The notes below the pieces were generated by a model. That model was not told the origin of the DNA, ran no database searches, and saw nothing but the letters and a program-made list of their open reading frames with translations. The position numbers were made by a program, and so were the translations under genes. A DNA stretch of 49,472 bases from Paraphysomonas bandaiensis. Its lineage: Eukaryota; Chrysophyceae. The DNA lies in NCBI GenBank assembly GCA_965644295.1, contig CBFFRP010000393.1:1-49472 (forward strand), written 5' to 3'. Of the stretch, positions 18,195 through 29,008 are shown one piece after another (position 1 is the stretch's first letter; each line of letters begins with the position of its first letter).

Positions 18195-19457
18195 CTACTG
18201 AGCCTTCTTGCTCTCTTTTATTTGACTCTCGGAAGTTTCAGCATTAGGTCCGTCAATGTCGTCGTCATCATCATCAGATCGCTCATCTTTCTCAATGCCT
18301 GTGGTGAGAAGACGATAAATCATCTTCGAAATGAGATAAAACCAGAAAACATGTAGTAATTGAAGGGCCATCAGTAAACCGAAGTAAATCCAAAAGCCCG
18401 TCCAATTCGAACCCATAGACCCCTCTACAACCACATAAGAGGAATAAAAAACCCAATAAGGGTATATCACAAGTCGAAGAACGAAGAATGATATGGCAAA
18501 TATTGCGAATAGAACATCACATAAGTGACTCCAGTACTCGCGGCCTTTCACTTTAGAGACATAGTTGACGACCTTCGCTGACTCCAGGAATACATCAGAG
18601 GGATCGTGCAGTATAAGGACGGTGGTCCCTATGCGAGTGAAGTTGCACAAATAAGAAAGAACTATCAGAAATATAGTAACAATATGATGAATGATCATTT
18701 CAAGGCTGTCGGATCGAGATACATCAGTCCAAAGCAGCTGGTGGAAGTATGCACCAAGTTCCACGAGGTAATAGTACTTTACCATTGGGTACACAGGCTG
18801 CATTGGCCATCCTGTCCAATGGTCCTCTGTCCGTAAAACCCAAGGTACAGGGGTTGGAACAAACAATGTGTAATAGCCCATTATGCAGAATGCAGTGTAG
18901 AATATAAATCGCCACGAGGCTTCGATAAATTTGACCATCTTCTTATTCTGTACAAGAGAGCGCCGACGGGACCATATCTCATCATTTACCTCTTCAATAG
19001 ACATTCCTGTCTGCTTAGATATACTCTCAATTTCTTGTTTCTATAAATTGTGACGTTACATGCACGGAACAAGGAAAGTGCACACAAAGAGAGACTTACA
19101 GAAAGTCGAGTTTTTGAACTCTTTACTCTCGCAGCTATATCTTTATGAACCTTGATATCAACCGCGTCTAATTTCAAGGCATATATCGCCAAAGGCTGCG
19201 CATGTATAAGATAGCTACGCAATAAGCAACACACAGCTTACCTTGAATAGTATTTGCTGCAGTACTAGTCGACACAAACTAAGTGCCAGGCAGTAAAATA
19301 AAGACGGGTATAGTTGTGACAATTTCGTGAAATGGCCTTCTGCAGCCATAGCATCTATATGAGGAAGATCTAGAGTAATATACTCTGGACTAGATATATA
19401 TTGAATATAGTTTGAAGGGTGTTCAAAGTATGACACAATGGCATTTATAGTATCCAT
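18195..19457 (-). CDS. Ceramide synthase (TLC domain, with Hox-like segment)
   Basis: Three exons on the minus strand: 19457-19242, 19195-19100 and 19040-18195; introns of 46 and 59 nt with GT-AG ends; 385 residues. Ceramide synthase N-acylates sphingoid bases in the ER membrane. The first exon gives a short lumenal start and helix 1. Residues about 105-130 (SKQTGMSIEEVNDEIWSRRR) match the partial homeobox-like segment of many ceramide synthases. The TLC domain follows, with FIEASWRF, the catalytic His pair at 222-223 (IIHHIVT) and the Lag1 motif LHDPSDVFLESAK with Asp250 and Asp253. The C-terminus is an acidic, Lys-ending tail (DDDDDD, ending KKAQ) expected to face the cytosol. The start is the only in-frame ATG before helix 1. 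Divergently paired with the WIPI gene. Confidence 0.92.
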
Positions 19458-20164
19458 TTCCTGTAGATAACAGACAGAAATATATCCAATAAAGCAATTG
19501 GTTAAAAAGAATTCACAGTCCTTGACCCTAAATATCTACCTAGAATCAATATAATGTATAAGTTACTATAAATTATTCAATGAATCATGTAGTAATAGCA
19601 TGTACAGTGACTGTTATTGATCATCAATCATTTCATGGCGATGAACCAGTGAATAGTACAAGTACTACGAGTACGTGTATATAGTGTTGTAGTGTTATGT
19701 AGACATCATACATACATACATACAGCAGACTACGTACAATTACAAAATACAAAATACAAAATACTGCTTGTTGGAGTACAGTACTACAGTCGAGCAGGAA
19801 TACTCTGTATTCGTATACTGTATACAACATATGCGTAGTCAAATCTAGAAGGTACCATTTCTAACGTACAGCAGTATGATAGCATACATACCATCATATG
19901 GCATACCGTCATATGCATGTAATCCTACACATCCTACGTCGTACTGCTATAGAGTGGAAGATAAGGTGGGGAAATTTATCTGGATATACTAGACTGAAAT
20001 ACACTGTATTGTTGTCATGTGCATATATATATACAGCGAACAGACTATGGCATAATTATATAAGCAGAGCACTGGAAGACTGACATCACCAACAACGACA
20101 TTAATATCTCAAAAAAGAATTAAAATTATAATATATCTGTTGCCAGTTATTACACTGAATAGTG
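19458..20164. promoter_or_regulatory. Head-to-head promoter region, ceramide synthase / WIPI gene
   Basis: 707 bp between divergent start codons. It holds short tandem tracts (tacatacataca near 19707, acaaaatacaaaatac near 19743) and several TATATA runs. No specific factor site is identifiable. Confidence 0.4.
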
Positions 20165-22771
20165 ATGTCGTGTATGAGCTTGGCTGGAGAGCAGGTTATA
20201 AATATATTGGGATTATATTGAGTTAGTTATATAGTTGTCCCAACAGGTTAATGAGCTCCTTTATGTGGGCTTTAATCAAGACAATGGATGCTTTGCTTGT
20301 GGTACAGGTATCTAATAGTGTGTTATATATTATATCTTTATTAGTATATATTTATTAGAGTCGTTGATATGTATGTAGAGTGATTGTGAACTGCTCTCAT
20401 GTCCTGATACTATATAATACCCATTCACTGTTTTATTTTGCGTAGACAACGGGTTCCGTATATACAACGTAGATCCATTTCGAGAAACCTTTCGAAGGGT
20501 GTTTAGTAATGGTGGAATCGGCATTGTGGAGATGCTGTTCAGATGTAACTTATTGGCTCTTGTTGGAGGAGGGCGGAACCCACGATACCCCACTAATAAG
20601 GTAACCATAATGAATGAGTAAGATAGCGGCCAACACAATATAGGTTATGATATGGGACGATCATCAAAACAGATGTATTGGAGAGTTGATGTTTAAGAAC
20701 GAAGTGAAAGCAGTAAAGCTCAGACGGGATAGAGTTGTCGTTGTGCTCAAGACCAAAGTATATGTGTACAGGTGCACTACAAACTAGTGTATTGTTTAAG
20801 AGATTTTCCCATTATGTGAACTGTAGTATATGTAGTACAGTGTATATAATAGTGAATGTGTGTGTAGTTCATGTGATGTAACGCGACACAGTGGATCCAA
20901 CATGTCGTGTGTTATATATGAGATGACTTAGTTCCCTTTCGCAGGTTCTCCGACCTGAAGTTGCTTGACCAAATAACGACAATGCCCAACCCAAAGGGGT
21001 TGGTGTCACTCTGCCCAGATTCTTCCCACACTGTCCTGGCATGCCCCGGTATCCCTACCTGAATTTTATCTACAACTGTGTTCTATGTAATTCATATTTT
21101 TACAACTTTTAAACTTGGTCTACTACAGTCAATAGTACTGAGTGTGTATTTGACACTATGTCTGACTTATGGTACTCATATGGTGTAGGTCTTGCCCGGG
21201 GATCTATAAGAGTGGAGCTCTATGATGTCAATAAGGCTATGCTCATTAAGGCACATGATGCAGATCTTGCACAGTTTGCACTAAATGTAGACGGAAGGTG
21301 TACATACTGTACCAATATATGTGCCATAATATATTGTACTCTGTATAACTTGGACATTGCAATCGTAACTTACATTGATTTTTTATCGTAACTTGTATTT
21401 CAGTCGCATTGCGTCGGCGAGTGAAAAGGGCACACTCATACGAGTCTGGGACTGTCATACCGGAGACCCTCTCAGGTTTTGTGGCGATGTGGCGTTTTTC
21501 TGTGCTGTGTTTTTCTAAAAGTGCAGTACAGGGAACTGAGGAGGGGTATGGACAGGGCAGAAATATATTGCCTGTGTTTCAATTCAACATCTACCTTCTT
21601 AGCATGCTCTAGGTAAGTTACTGGTGCCTAATTACCGGACATCTCATGGTGTTGTATGTACAGTGACAAGGGCACCGTTCACATATTTTCACTGACTGCG
21701 GAAACAGGCCAGGAGATGAGTGGCCACTCTCCAGCTACACTTACAGGCGCGTCATCTAGTGTAGGGTCCAGCAGCGTTAAGGTAATAACGGCACATTGCT
21801 CTCGCAGTATAGTGTAAATGTGACACCTTGGAGGGTGGTATATGCAATGTATGCAGCAGTGTGGTATATAGGGTGGTGTCGCATGATATTATCTGCTACG
21901 CCTCTTTGTTGCTGAATGTTTGTGCTTCTAGGCCAAATCATCTGCTGGAGGAAACAGACCGGCCCTTTCTTCCAGTGCTGCTGATGAGTCTGCGGCGAAC
22001 ACGAAGTCGGGGTTGTCATTTATGAAAGGTACAACACGCGATACATTTTTAACTAAAAGATTTATCAGATCATTGACGTTTGTTCTGTGTGATTTTTCTA
22101 TGTACTGAATTATACACACTTGGTATATTAAAGTGGAAGTGGGGTTCTCACTCATAGTGCTCAGATATATTGCCTGTGGGCCTTGTCCCCAAATACTTCG
22201 GCAGTGAGTGGAGCTATGCTCAAGTCAGAGGATTGGAGGGAAAGTGTATATGTGCTTTTGACAGGGACGCCCCGAAAATAACGGTAGCGGTCATACCATA
22301 TATTGCTATGGCGTATTCTGATTTGTATTGTGTGCATAAAATGCTGTAACATGTGCAGTCAAGCACTATACCTTTATATCCATATGCACTTCCTACTAAC
22401 TCCAGTAACTCTTGTCAGGTTATATCTGCTGACGGCACCTTCATGACCTCTTCCTACGAAGAGGGCGGAGAGTGTGTCCGACTGGCGTATGCAAAGTTTG
22501 TAAGAAGCGATGGGGAACAAGATGAGACTCCGGGCCCTTCGGAGATTACCACAAGCACTGGAAGTGCAGCTAACTCCAATATTTCACCAGATGAAGCTCA
22601 GCATGACAGGTACATATCTAACACAGTTATATGAATGTGTACACCCGCTATGTGCACGCATTTCTGTACCACACAGTGACACTTGATGTAATTTTGCGGT
22701 TTTACATGTGATAAAGTGTATCAATTTTCAGACGCAGTGCTGAGGCTACTGGTCACATAGGAGAAGTCTGA
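20165..22771 (+). CDS. WIPI3/WIPI4-type PROPPIN (Atg18/WDR45 family) autophagy protein
   Basis: Assembled from 13 exons: 20165-20194, 20247-20307, 20446-20600, 20644-20771, 20945-21048, 21189-21297, 21404-21475, 21532-21612, 21664-21781, 21932-22028, 22165-22283, 22419-22609 and 22732-22771. Frame is kept at every GT-AG join; 434 residues. Family members are seven-bladed beta-propellers that bind PI3P and PI(3,5)P2 on autophagic membranes. Visible landmarks in order: [84 protein letters not shown], the phosphoinositide motif [35 protein letters not shown] and [18 protein letters not shown] Ser-rich loop between blades, about 50 residues, fits the membrane-inserting 6CD loop. The first 10-codon exon is the least certain part. 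Some introns are long (up to 173 nt). Confidence 0.92.
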
Positions 22772-23379
22772 GCCTAGTAGCATTCTTACTAATCATTACA
22801 TGGCATGTAAATTTGATCGTACGAAGAATGAACCCTTAAACAATTAAATGATTCAGTAAATAATAATGGCGATGATAGTGATACCGTGAATCATTCATAT
22901 CGCATTACCGCCATGTCGAAGTTAACTAGAGCAAGTTACAGCACCATGTCACATTCAGAGATGAGTGATAATAGGTTTCAGTAAATATCTGCTTTAGACT
23001 TTATCAACGATACATTTATTTCATACCACAATTCATATTGCAATACTATATATCAGGCGCTGATATATAGTATACAGTCGGTGATATTTCTATTGCCATC
23101 TATAGCTTCCAGATACTAGCTAGCTAGTATCATTCAAACAAAAAACGAGGAGCGATTCAAAACTAATGTCACCGTTAGAGAACGCATTACTAGAGCATTG
23201 CGGATCAACAAAAACGATGATATAGTAAAATGCGTATGATCTGCGAACTTTAGTACTCAAGCGTTTTAAACTGATTATAACCATATCACCCGCAATCACA
23301 TTAATATCTCCAAAGCCTCAAACTCATGAAATAAAACACTACTCCTACACAACTAGAATGATATCCAAATTCTCGTTCA
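22772..23379. other. Convergent intergenic region with short palindromes
   Basis: 608 bp between the 3' ends of the WIPI and SPF30 genes. It contains two notable short palindromes (23044-23072 and 23113-23130). No gene or RNA recognised; the 3' UTRs of both genes must lie here. Confidence 0.5.
23044..23072. repeat. Inverted repeat with 12-nt perfect arms
   Basis: Arms tactatatatca and tgatatatagta separated by ggcgc. It lies between convergent genes and could form a hairpin in either 3' transcript. A perfect 18-bp palindrome (atactagctagctagtat) follows at 23113-23130. Confidence 0.8.
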
Positions 23380-24775
23380 TCAATCCGAAAATTTGTATTT
23401 TTTTCTCTGTGGTACATCAGTCATGCCCTGCCCACTTCCGGTCACCCCGACTCTTCCATCTACGGCCTCCGGGGATGCAAACATGCTTGACTTCTTGACA
23501 ACACCTTTCGACTTCTTTTTCGTACTCTACACAATAATCAGTCACTCAAATCAACCAGTACAAAGCATTGACTATATGTATATCAAATAGTAATCGTGCC
23601 GGAAAACAGAATGTATAATTCAACATTACATAAGGAGCAGTGTACAAATATAACATATATATAAGTAGTTAGCTCGATATATATCATTCTTCACAAAACT
23701 AACTATACCTTACTAACGAAAGCTTTCCAACTGTTTTGCACTGCTGACTGCTCAGCCTCTAGATTTTGAATTCTAGCTTTTCCTTTAATTGCCTTAATCT
23801 TCTTCTTCTTCTTTGCTCGAATCTAGGGATGATAAATTAACACTTTTACATAGCAGGCAGAGCATGGCATCATGCCCATGGATACTAAGGTACCATATGA
23901 AATAAATCAAGGACAGCAGTATATCGCATTCCTGACATAAAATACATATATCAATATGCCATGCACACAATACCTCCTCAGTATCTGTAGGCTTAATCTT
24001 GAGATTTTCAGGTATTACCACCGAGCTCATGCCGCTATGCATCTTCTCTACAGCAACAGCTGTTCGCTTGCTAAGAACTGAAAGTGGAAGGGGTCTCAGA
24101 TACTCTAGACACACCTGCACATACAAACAGCATATTACAGAATTTATTACAGGTACACCAGAATAATGGATCAGATACAACACACAAAAACAGCAACACA
24201 ATTCCGGATGATTCATATCTAGCATGTACACAACTCTACGGATTCTATGCACCTACCTCTGATTGAGTATTAAATTGAGTGAATGTTATTTTGTAACCGT
24301 CCGGAGTCACGCTATCAACAACAGCATCATACCACTTCTGATCGACTGCATATTTGCACTGACACTTCAGTCCTGGAGCTACCTTATCACTTGAAAATGG
24401 TCCCGTATTAGATATTTTACGTAAGCTATTGAAGGGTAGGGTTACTTCAGTACCATATTCATAATACTTTAAATTACAGGTGCCATCATCAGAGTTGATT
24501 GCCGTAATCACACCTGGATATGGCCGATCCCCTGAAATAACCTCAATACGATCTCCCACTACTAAATCCACTGCAGTAACTGGTGCATTACTTCCACGCT
24601 GAGCCTCAACTAATGACTCTGTTGTTTGTATGGCATCCTCAATATCTCTTTTTAAAGTTAATAAATCCTCATTTGTAGAATCTGATTTTAAATAATCTGT
24701 AACCTGAGCAAGATGTTCCTGTAGTTGTTCTTTGTCTATTGAGCTGATATGATCCTCGTGTGTTGTGTCTTCCAT
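23380..24775 (-). CDS. SMNDC1: SPF30 / SMNDC1-type survival-motor-neuron-related splicing factor
   Basis: Four exons on the minus strand: 24775-24257, 24114-23974, 23822-23709 and 23526-23380; introns of 142, 151 and 182 nt; 306 residues. SPF30 is a U2 snRNP-associated Tudor protein needed for tri-snRNP joining in spliceosome assembly. The N-terminal helix (EQLQEHLAQVTDYLKSDSTN, NEDLLTLKRDI) matches the family start. The central part looks like two Tudor-like units: VGDRIEV...GVITAINSDDG...LKYYEYG and GLKCQCKY...WYDAVVDSVTPDG. A Lys-rich helix (KKKKKIKAIKGKARIQ) is followed by NSWKAFV and the conserved C-terminal SSMFASPEAVDGRVGVTG. The terminal exon is separated by the longest intron and is recognised by that conserved end. 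Compared with human SPF30 (238 residues) it has an extra Tudor-like region. Confidence 0.88.
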
Positions 24776-25235
24776 ATATACTAATTACTGTATTCTAGAG
24801 ACTGAAAAGAAGAGTAAATGTAGATGTGGTGATGGGTGTGATATTGTGAGTTGTAGGACTAGTGCCTGGAACGGTATTGATGGAATCAAATTGTGTCTAG
24901 CAGTTCCAGTTAATGAGTACACTGCCTTCAGTTAATATACACATACATGTATGTGTATGTGTGATGCTGTTTTTTTCTATTGCTGTGCTGGTATGCTCTA
25001 TAGACTCTGGTATATAGTGTACTACTGTATATATAGAAGTAGTACTTGTGTTACAACAAACTGAAAACTGAAAAACAGTTTTGAGTGTCCCCTGAAGGTG
25101 TAGTAAATACAAGGTGATGTATGAGTGGCGTAGTTGTGGTTGTGTTGAATGAAGAAGTATGTATGTATACGATATTATTACTAACATATTAAATAGACTT
25201 TTGGTGGAGGAAAGTTTACCTGAGAAACCAAAAAA
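24776..25235. promoter_or_regulatory. Head-to-head promoter region, SPF30 / eL30
   Basis: 460 bp between divergent starts. Contains a TATATATAG near 25030 and a TATGTATGTA tract near 25160. The eL30 start has an A-rich leader (accaaaaaaatgg). Confidence 0.4.
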
Positions 25236-25571
25236 ATGGCACCTGCAACTGGAAAGAAGTCGAAGAAGACTGTCGAGTCTATCAACTCGAGATTGCAGCT
25301 CGTGATGCGATCTGGAAAGGCCGCTCTTGGTTACAAGACAACCATGAAGTCTCTCAGAAGCACCAAGGCGAAGATGGTTATCATCTCATCCAACTGCCCT
25401 CCTCTGCGCAAGTCTGAGATCGAATATTACGCCATGTTAGCTAAGTGCTCCGTGCACCACTACGCAGGCAACAATAGCGATCTCGGCACTGCTTGCGGTA
25501 AGTTTTACAGAGTGTCCATGCTCTCCGTCACTGATGCTGGAGACTCCGACATCCTCAGACCTTCTGCTTAA
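25236..25571 (+). CDS. RPL30: 60S ribosomal protein eL30
   Basis: Single exon, 111 residues, the usual size. Matches eL30 end to end: [59 protein letters not shown] and GDSDILR. It is a component of the large ribosomal subunit and, in yeast, binds its own transcript to control its splicing. Here no intron interrupts the coding region, although one in the 5' UTR cannot be excluded. Start ATG lies in a good context after an A-run; stop TAA. Confidence 0.97.
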   Translation: MAPATGKKSKKTVESINSRLQLVMRSGKAALGYKTTMKSLRSTKAKMVIISSNCPPLRKSEIEYYAMLAKCSVHHYAGNNSDLGTACGKFYRVSMLSVTDAGDSDILRPSA

Positions 25572-26278
25572 GTTATTGTATTTACGATTTCCACTTGCGT
25601 CTAATTAAAGGAGCCATCATCTCAACTATTTTTTCTTGTTACCTTTTTTAGCATCTGTTCTGCATATAAGTGGACGGAGTGTACCTCATGGTAAAGTGGG
25701 TGTTGTTCACACGTTATATCCCAATACGTTATAGTAATTACAATTAGGGAGTTCGTAGTAACGCACATCTCGTGGATGAAATCTACGATTGAAACCCAAA
25801 CATTAGTGTAGCAAGATATATAGTAGAGCTGCATATGCTGCAATATGTACAATCAGACAATTCGGGGGTTGCAAATAGCTGCCATATCAACATAAAACTA
25901 GTTGTACTCAGTTTGCTTCTTTAGCCTAGTTAGTGCATATATTATTAGTTTAGTTTGTCAAGTGCATTGTATTTTGTATATTGGAATGAGTGCTATTGTA
26001 AGTTGTAGCCTAGCCAGTACACACATCATATCATGTGTATATGCAGTGGAGTTCCCTACTATACTACATCTGAGGGAGACCAATTAGCGCCTAGACTTAT
26101 TATACACAGATTATAGTCCATAAGCAGCATATTGAATGAGCTGAATACTCAGTTGTGCATGGTGCTATTAAGTACTCATATCTTCAAAAACAGGATAACT
26201 ATCTAATTATTGAAGTGTGCCGTCCAACACGAGGTGTTATCAAGATTTTGATAATTACAGATTTAGTTAACAAAGTCT
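25572..26278. other. Intergenic, nothing recognised
   Basis: 707 bp between the 3' ends of eL30 (plus) and the secreted methyltransferase-like gene (minus). A short C-rich/T-rich stretch follows the eL30 stop. No gene or repeat recognised. Confidence 0.5.
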
Positions 26279-27962
26279 CTATGGCCAAAAGTGTGATCTG
26301 ATACCATTGTGTCTAACTTTCTGGAAAAACTGCATCACTGGTAATCTGTCGAGCACAATCTGACGTTTCTCCGTGTCCTTGATGGTGCCCCAGCCGCATG
26401 CCATCATAACATCACATCTAAAGTGAGCCTCGAAAAAAAATTCATCTACAAGTTCTATTAAATATTGGTCGTTAAGAAGCTCCACAGCCAGGTCCAACTC
26501 AGTTTCCGGATGGTCTATATCTAATTTAAATGATATGAAGTCAGCCGGCCTTGAAGTACGTCTTATAAATGCCGTTGGTGAAGGTGACGTCGAGTTGCTG
26601 GTGCCTACCACAGAATAGAGATGCAGTCAATAACCGTGCGTATCGTAATAGACATATATTTAGGCACAAATACATCTTCTGCATACACTAGGCATATACA
26701 AGTTCAAATTTTTCTTTGTGGCGACTTTTCACCTATAGGGGTATTGTAAAATGACCAAAAAGGCTGCCACTTAAGGGGTATCCTCGACCAATACTCCACT
26801 GGGTCCAAGAGACTCTTCTCCCATGATAGAACTTTGTCAAATGACATACCCACCTGCACGTATGTATACATTATGATAATACAAAATAGCGGATTGTCTG
26901 ATGCATGTACACATTTATATACACGAATGTGATCGCAACCAAATGGAATGAGGTGGGTAATACCTGTGAATAGGCACATGTCAACCACTTGAGGGAGCTG
27001 TCAAACAGTGACGTCCCAGCATCGTATAGTACATGTTTATTTCTTCCCCTCAGCATCAATGTGGACCCATTATTCCCGTACGTCATATGATTGGTTGACA
27101 GAATGAGGTAATCTGACGACATGATGGGAACATCCGAGGCTATGCGTTCGTCTACATTTCGGCCGCTATTAAGCCGTCTCAGCAATTCTTGATGCGAGTT
27201 CACATTTGGATAGGCATCTACAACAGCCTTTATATGGCGGCACGCTGCAAAAGCAAATGGGTGACGTCCATGAACGGTTATGGGCTCAATCCATTCTATC
27301 CAACTATAGGTGGAGTCTTTGCATGTCTTGACCACGTTAAACCGTGAAAGTACACTGCTCGCATCATTATCTTGGAGCCTTGAGGTAAATATATATATTA
27401 GTTCTAATACAAACGAGATGTTATTGTGTTCATACCACTGGGACTTATCCTCTGGACTCTGCATAATTTCCCTTGCTAGCTCAAGCCATTTGTAATTTTG
27501 ACTGAGCTCCTTTTCCGTTGTCAATTGCCTCAGTAACTCATTAAGTCTTTGGTTAGGATCTGAAATTGATTCTAGTACACTAGCCAGACGCATATGGTGG
27601 GTTTCATACGGGCTTGGGATGTAAGTGCGAGTAATATGACACTTTCCAGATATATTTTTCTTTTTCGAGTTTTTCCCATTTTTACTATTCTTAAAGCTCG
27701 ATTGAGGTATTGCTTGTATTTTCTCGTAACCAATACCTCTAGGTTCCCTTACTGGATTGAGATCACCTTGTGCAGCACAACAGACTTCTCTATTATCAGG
27801 TGTGACACAATCCATATGCACATTATCCGATTTAACTCCTTCATATATTTTCTTAAACTTAACACAATTAGCTTGTTTTATAGTAGTCGTTGAAGTTGTT
27901 TGACTTTGAACAGACAATAGAAGCCCAATCCAGGACAATAATATCAATAACATTAAGCACAC
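26279..27962 (-). CDS. Secreted protein with FkbM/methyltransferase-like C-terminal domain
   Basis: Three exons on the minus strand: 27962-26964, 26853-26733 and 26604-26279; introns of 110 and 128 nt; 481 residues. The first 22 residues (MCLMLLILLSWIGLLLSVQS) form a clear signal peptide. A Cys- and Lys-containing region follows (CVTPDNREVCC, a basic stretch near NSKNGKNSKKK). The C-terminal part has a methyltransferase-like layout: HVLYDAGTSLF (Asp314, glycine-rich loop position), FDKVLSWEKSLLDP, then ISFKLDIDHPETE (400 on), which recalls the LKIDVEG strand of FkbM methyltransferases, and LVDEFFFEAHF. I recall similar secreted proteins, of unknown function, in algae and other protists. Methyltransferase activity is an inference from fold pattern only. 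The exon 3 tail ends in a conserved-looking GIRSHFWP. Confidence 0.75.
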
Positions 27963-29008
27963 TATAGAAACATACAGATGACAATAGTACAGGTATATAT
28001 AGAATAAAGCGGGAATCTACCAATATGGTTATCCAGACATAACTTCATGTTAATGAATATGGAAAGAGCTTCATGATATCAGCAAATCGAGAAAGAGATA
28101 TTACAGCCACATTATATCAGGCATAATATAAGCATGTCCTGTTGAGCTGAGTACTCGTAGCCATGACGTAGGAATACAAAGTGTTCAAAATATCCATTTT
28201 TTATTGCAAAAATCCAGAAATTTTGACAGCAAAGCAATCAGGACAGAAATAATGCATCGGCATCCTTAGTATATTTTTGTTCAGAGATGCCTCATATATT
28301 GAGACAACAATTATCTGTATTCCAGACGTAGCTATAGTGCAGTAATGTAGAGAATATTAGTTTCAATTTATTTCCGAAAAAATAAGATGCTGACTGCCGA
28401 TACGAAATGCATTTCATATAGGAGAAAACTAAGGTACAGCATGATTCTAACTTAACCACGCCACATGAGAGTTGAATGAGGCATTTCTGTTAGCAAGTTG
28501 ATTGTACAACACAGTGATCACCTATCTCCGTTGTTTTTCCTTTGCATTCCTATTCTCTAATGTAAGAAGCATGTAAGACTCTATCTTCAACTGAATTAGT
28601 GATTTCTATGAATGTTATACTACTGGATGTCAAACGTAGTATAGCATGTCACAGATAATGTAGGGTTGCGTGCATTCATGCCTTTTGGATAGATGCATTA
28701 GAGCAATGAAGGTGATATCCAGCCTAAGTGAATGCTGTAGAGTGTAGACATCGAACTTGAAGGCTATCAGACGTATACGATTGTACTTAGTACTTAGCAT
28801 CTTGACATACTCTAATTAGTCACTAATCACTAATGAGCTGTGTTCAATTCACAAAACCCTTGTAGCATTCATCTTCCACTATTTCAATTGTCGTTGGCAT
28901 GTAATGTCGAGTTGATATAAACGTGTTAACGACTCTACTTTATGACAGCACCATTAATTTAAAATTGTCAAGGAATAGTATCATTACATTAAAGCGTTCA
29001 AGTATATA
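27963..29008. other. Intergenic with a MITE M1 copy
   Basis: 1.05 kb between the secreted-protein gene start and the 3' end of the E2/E3BP gene, both on the minus strand. Apart from the M1 copy at 28256-28401 nothing is recognised; the upstream region of the secreted-protein gene must lie in the first few hundred bases. Confidence 0.5.
28256..28401. mobile_element. MITE-like element M1, copy 2
   Basis: 146 bp matching 7776-7920 in the same orientation, with ends atcggcatcc and gactgccgat. It lies 294 bp upstream of the secreted-protein gene start (27962). Confidence 0.75.
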
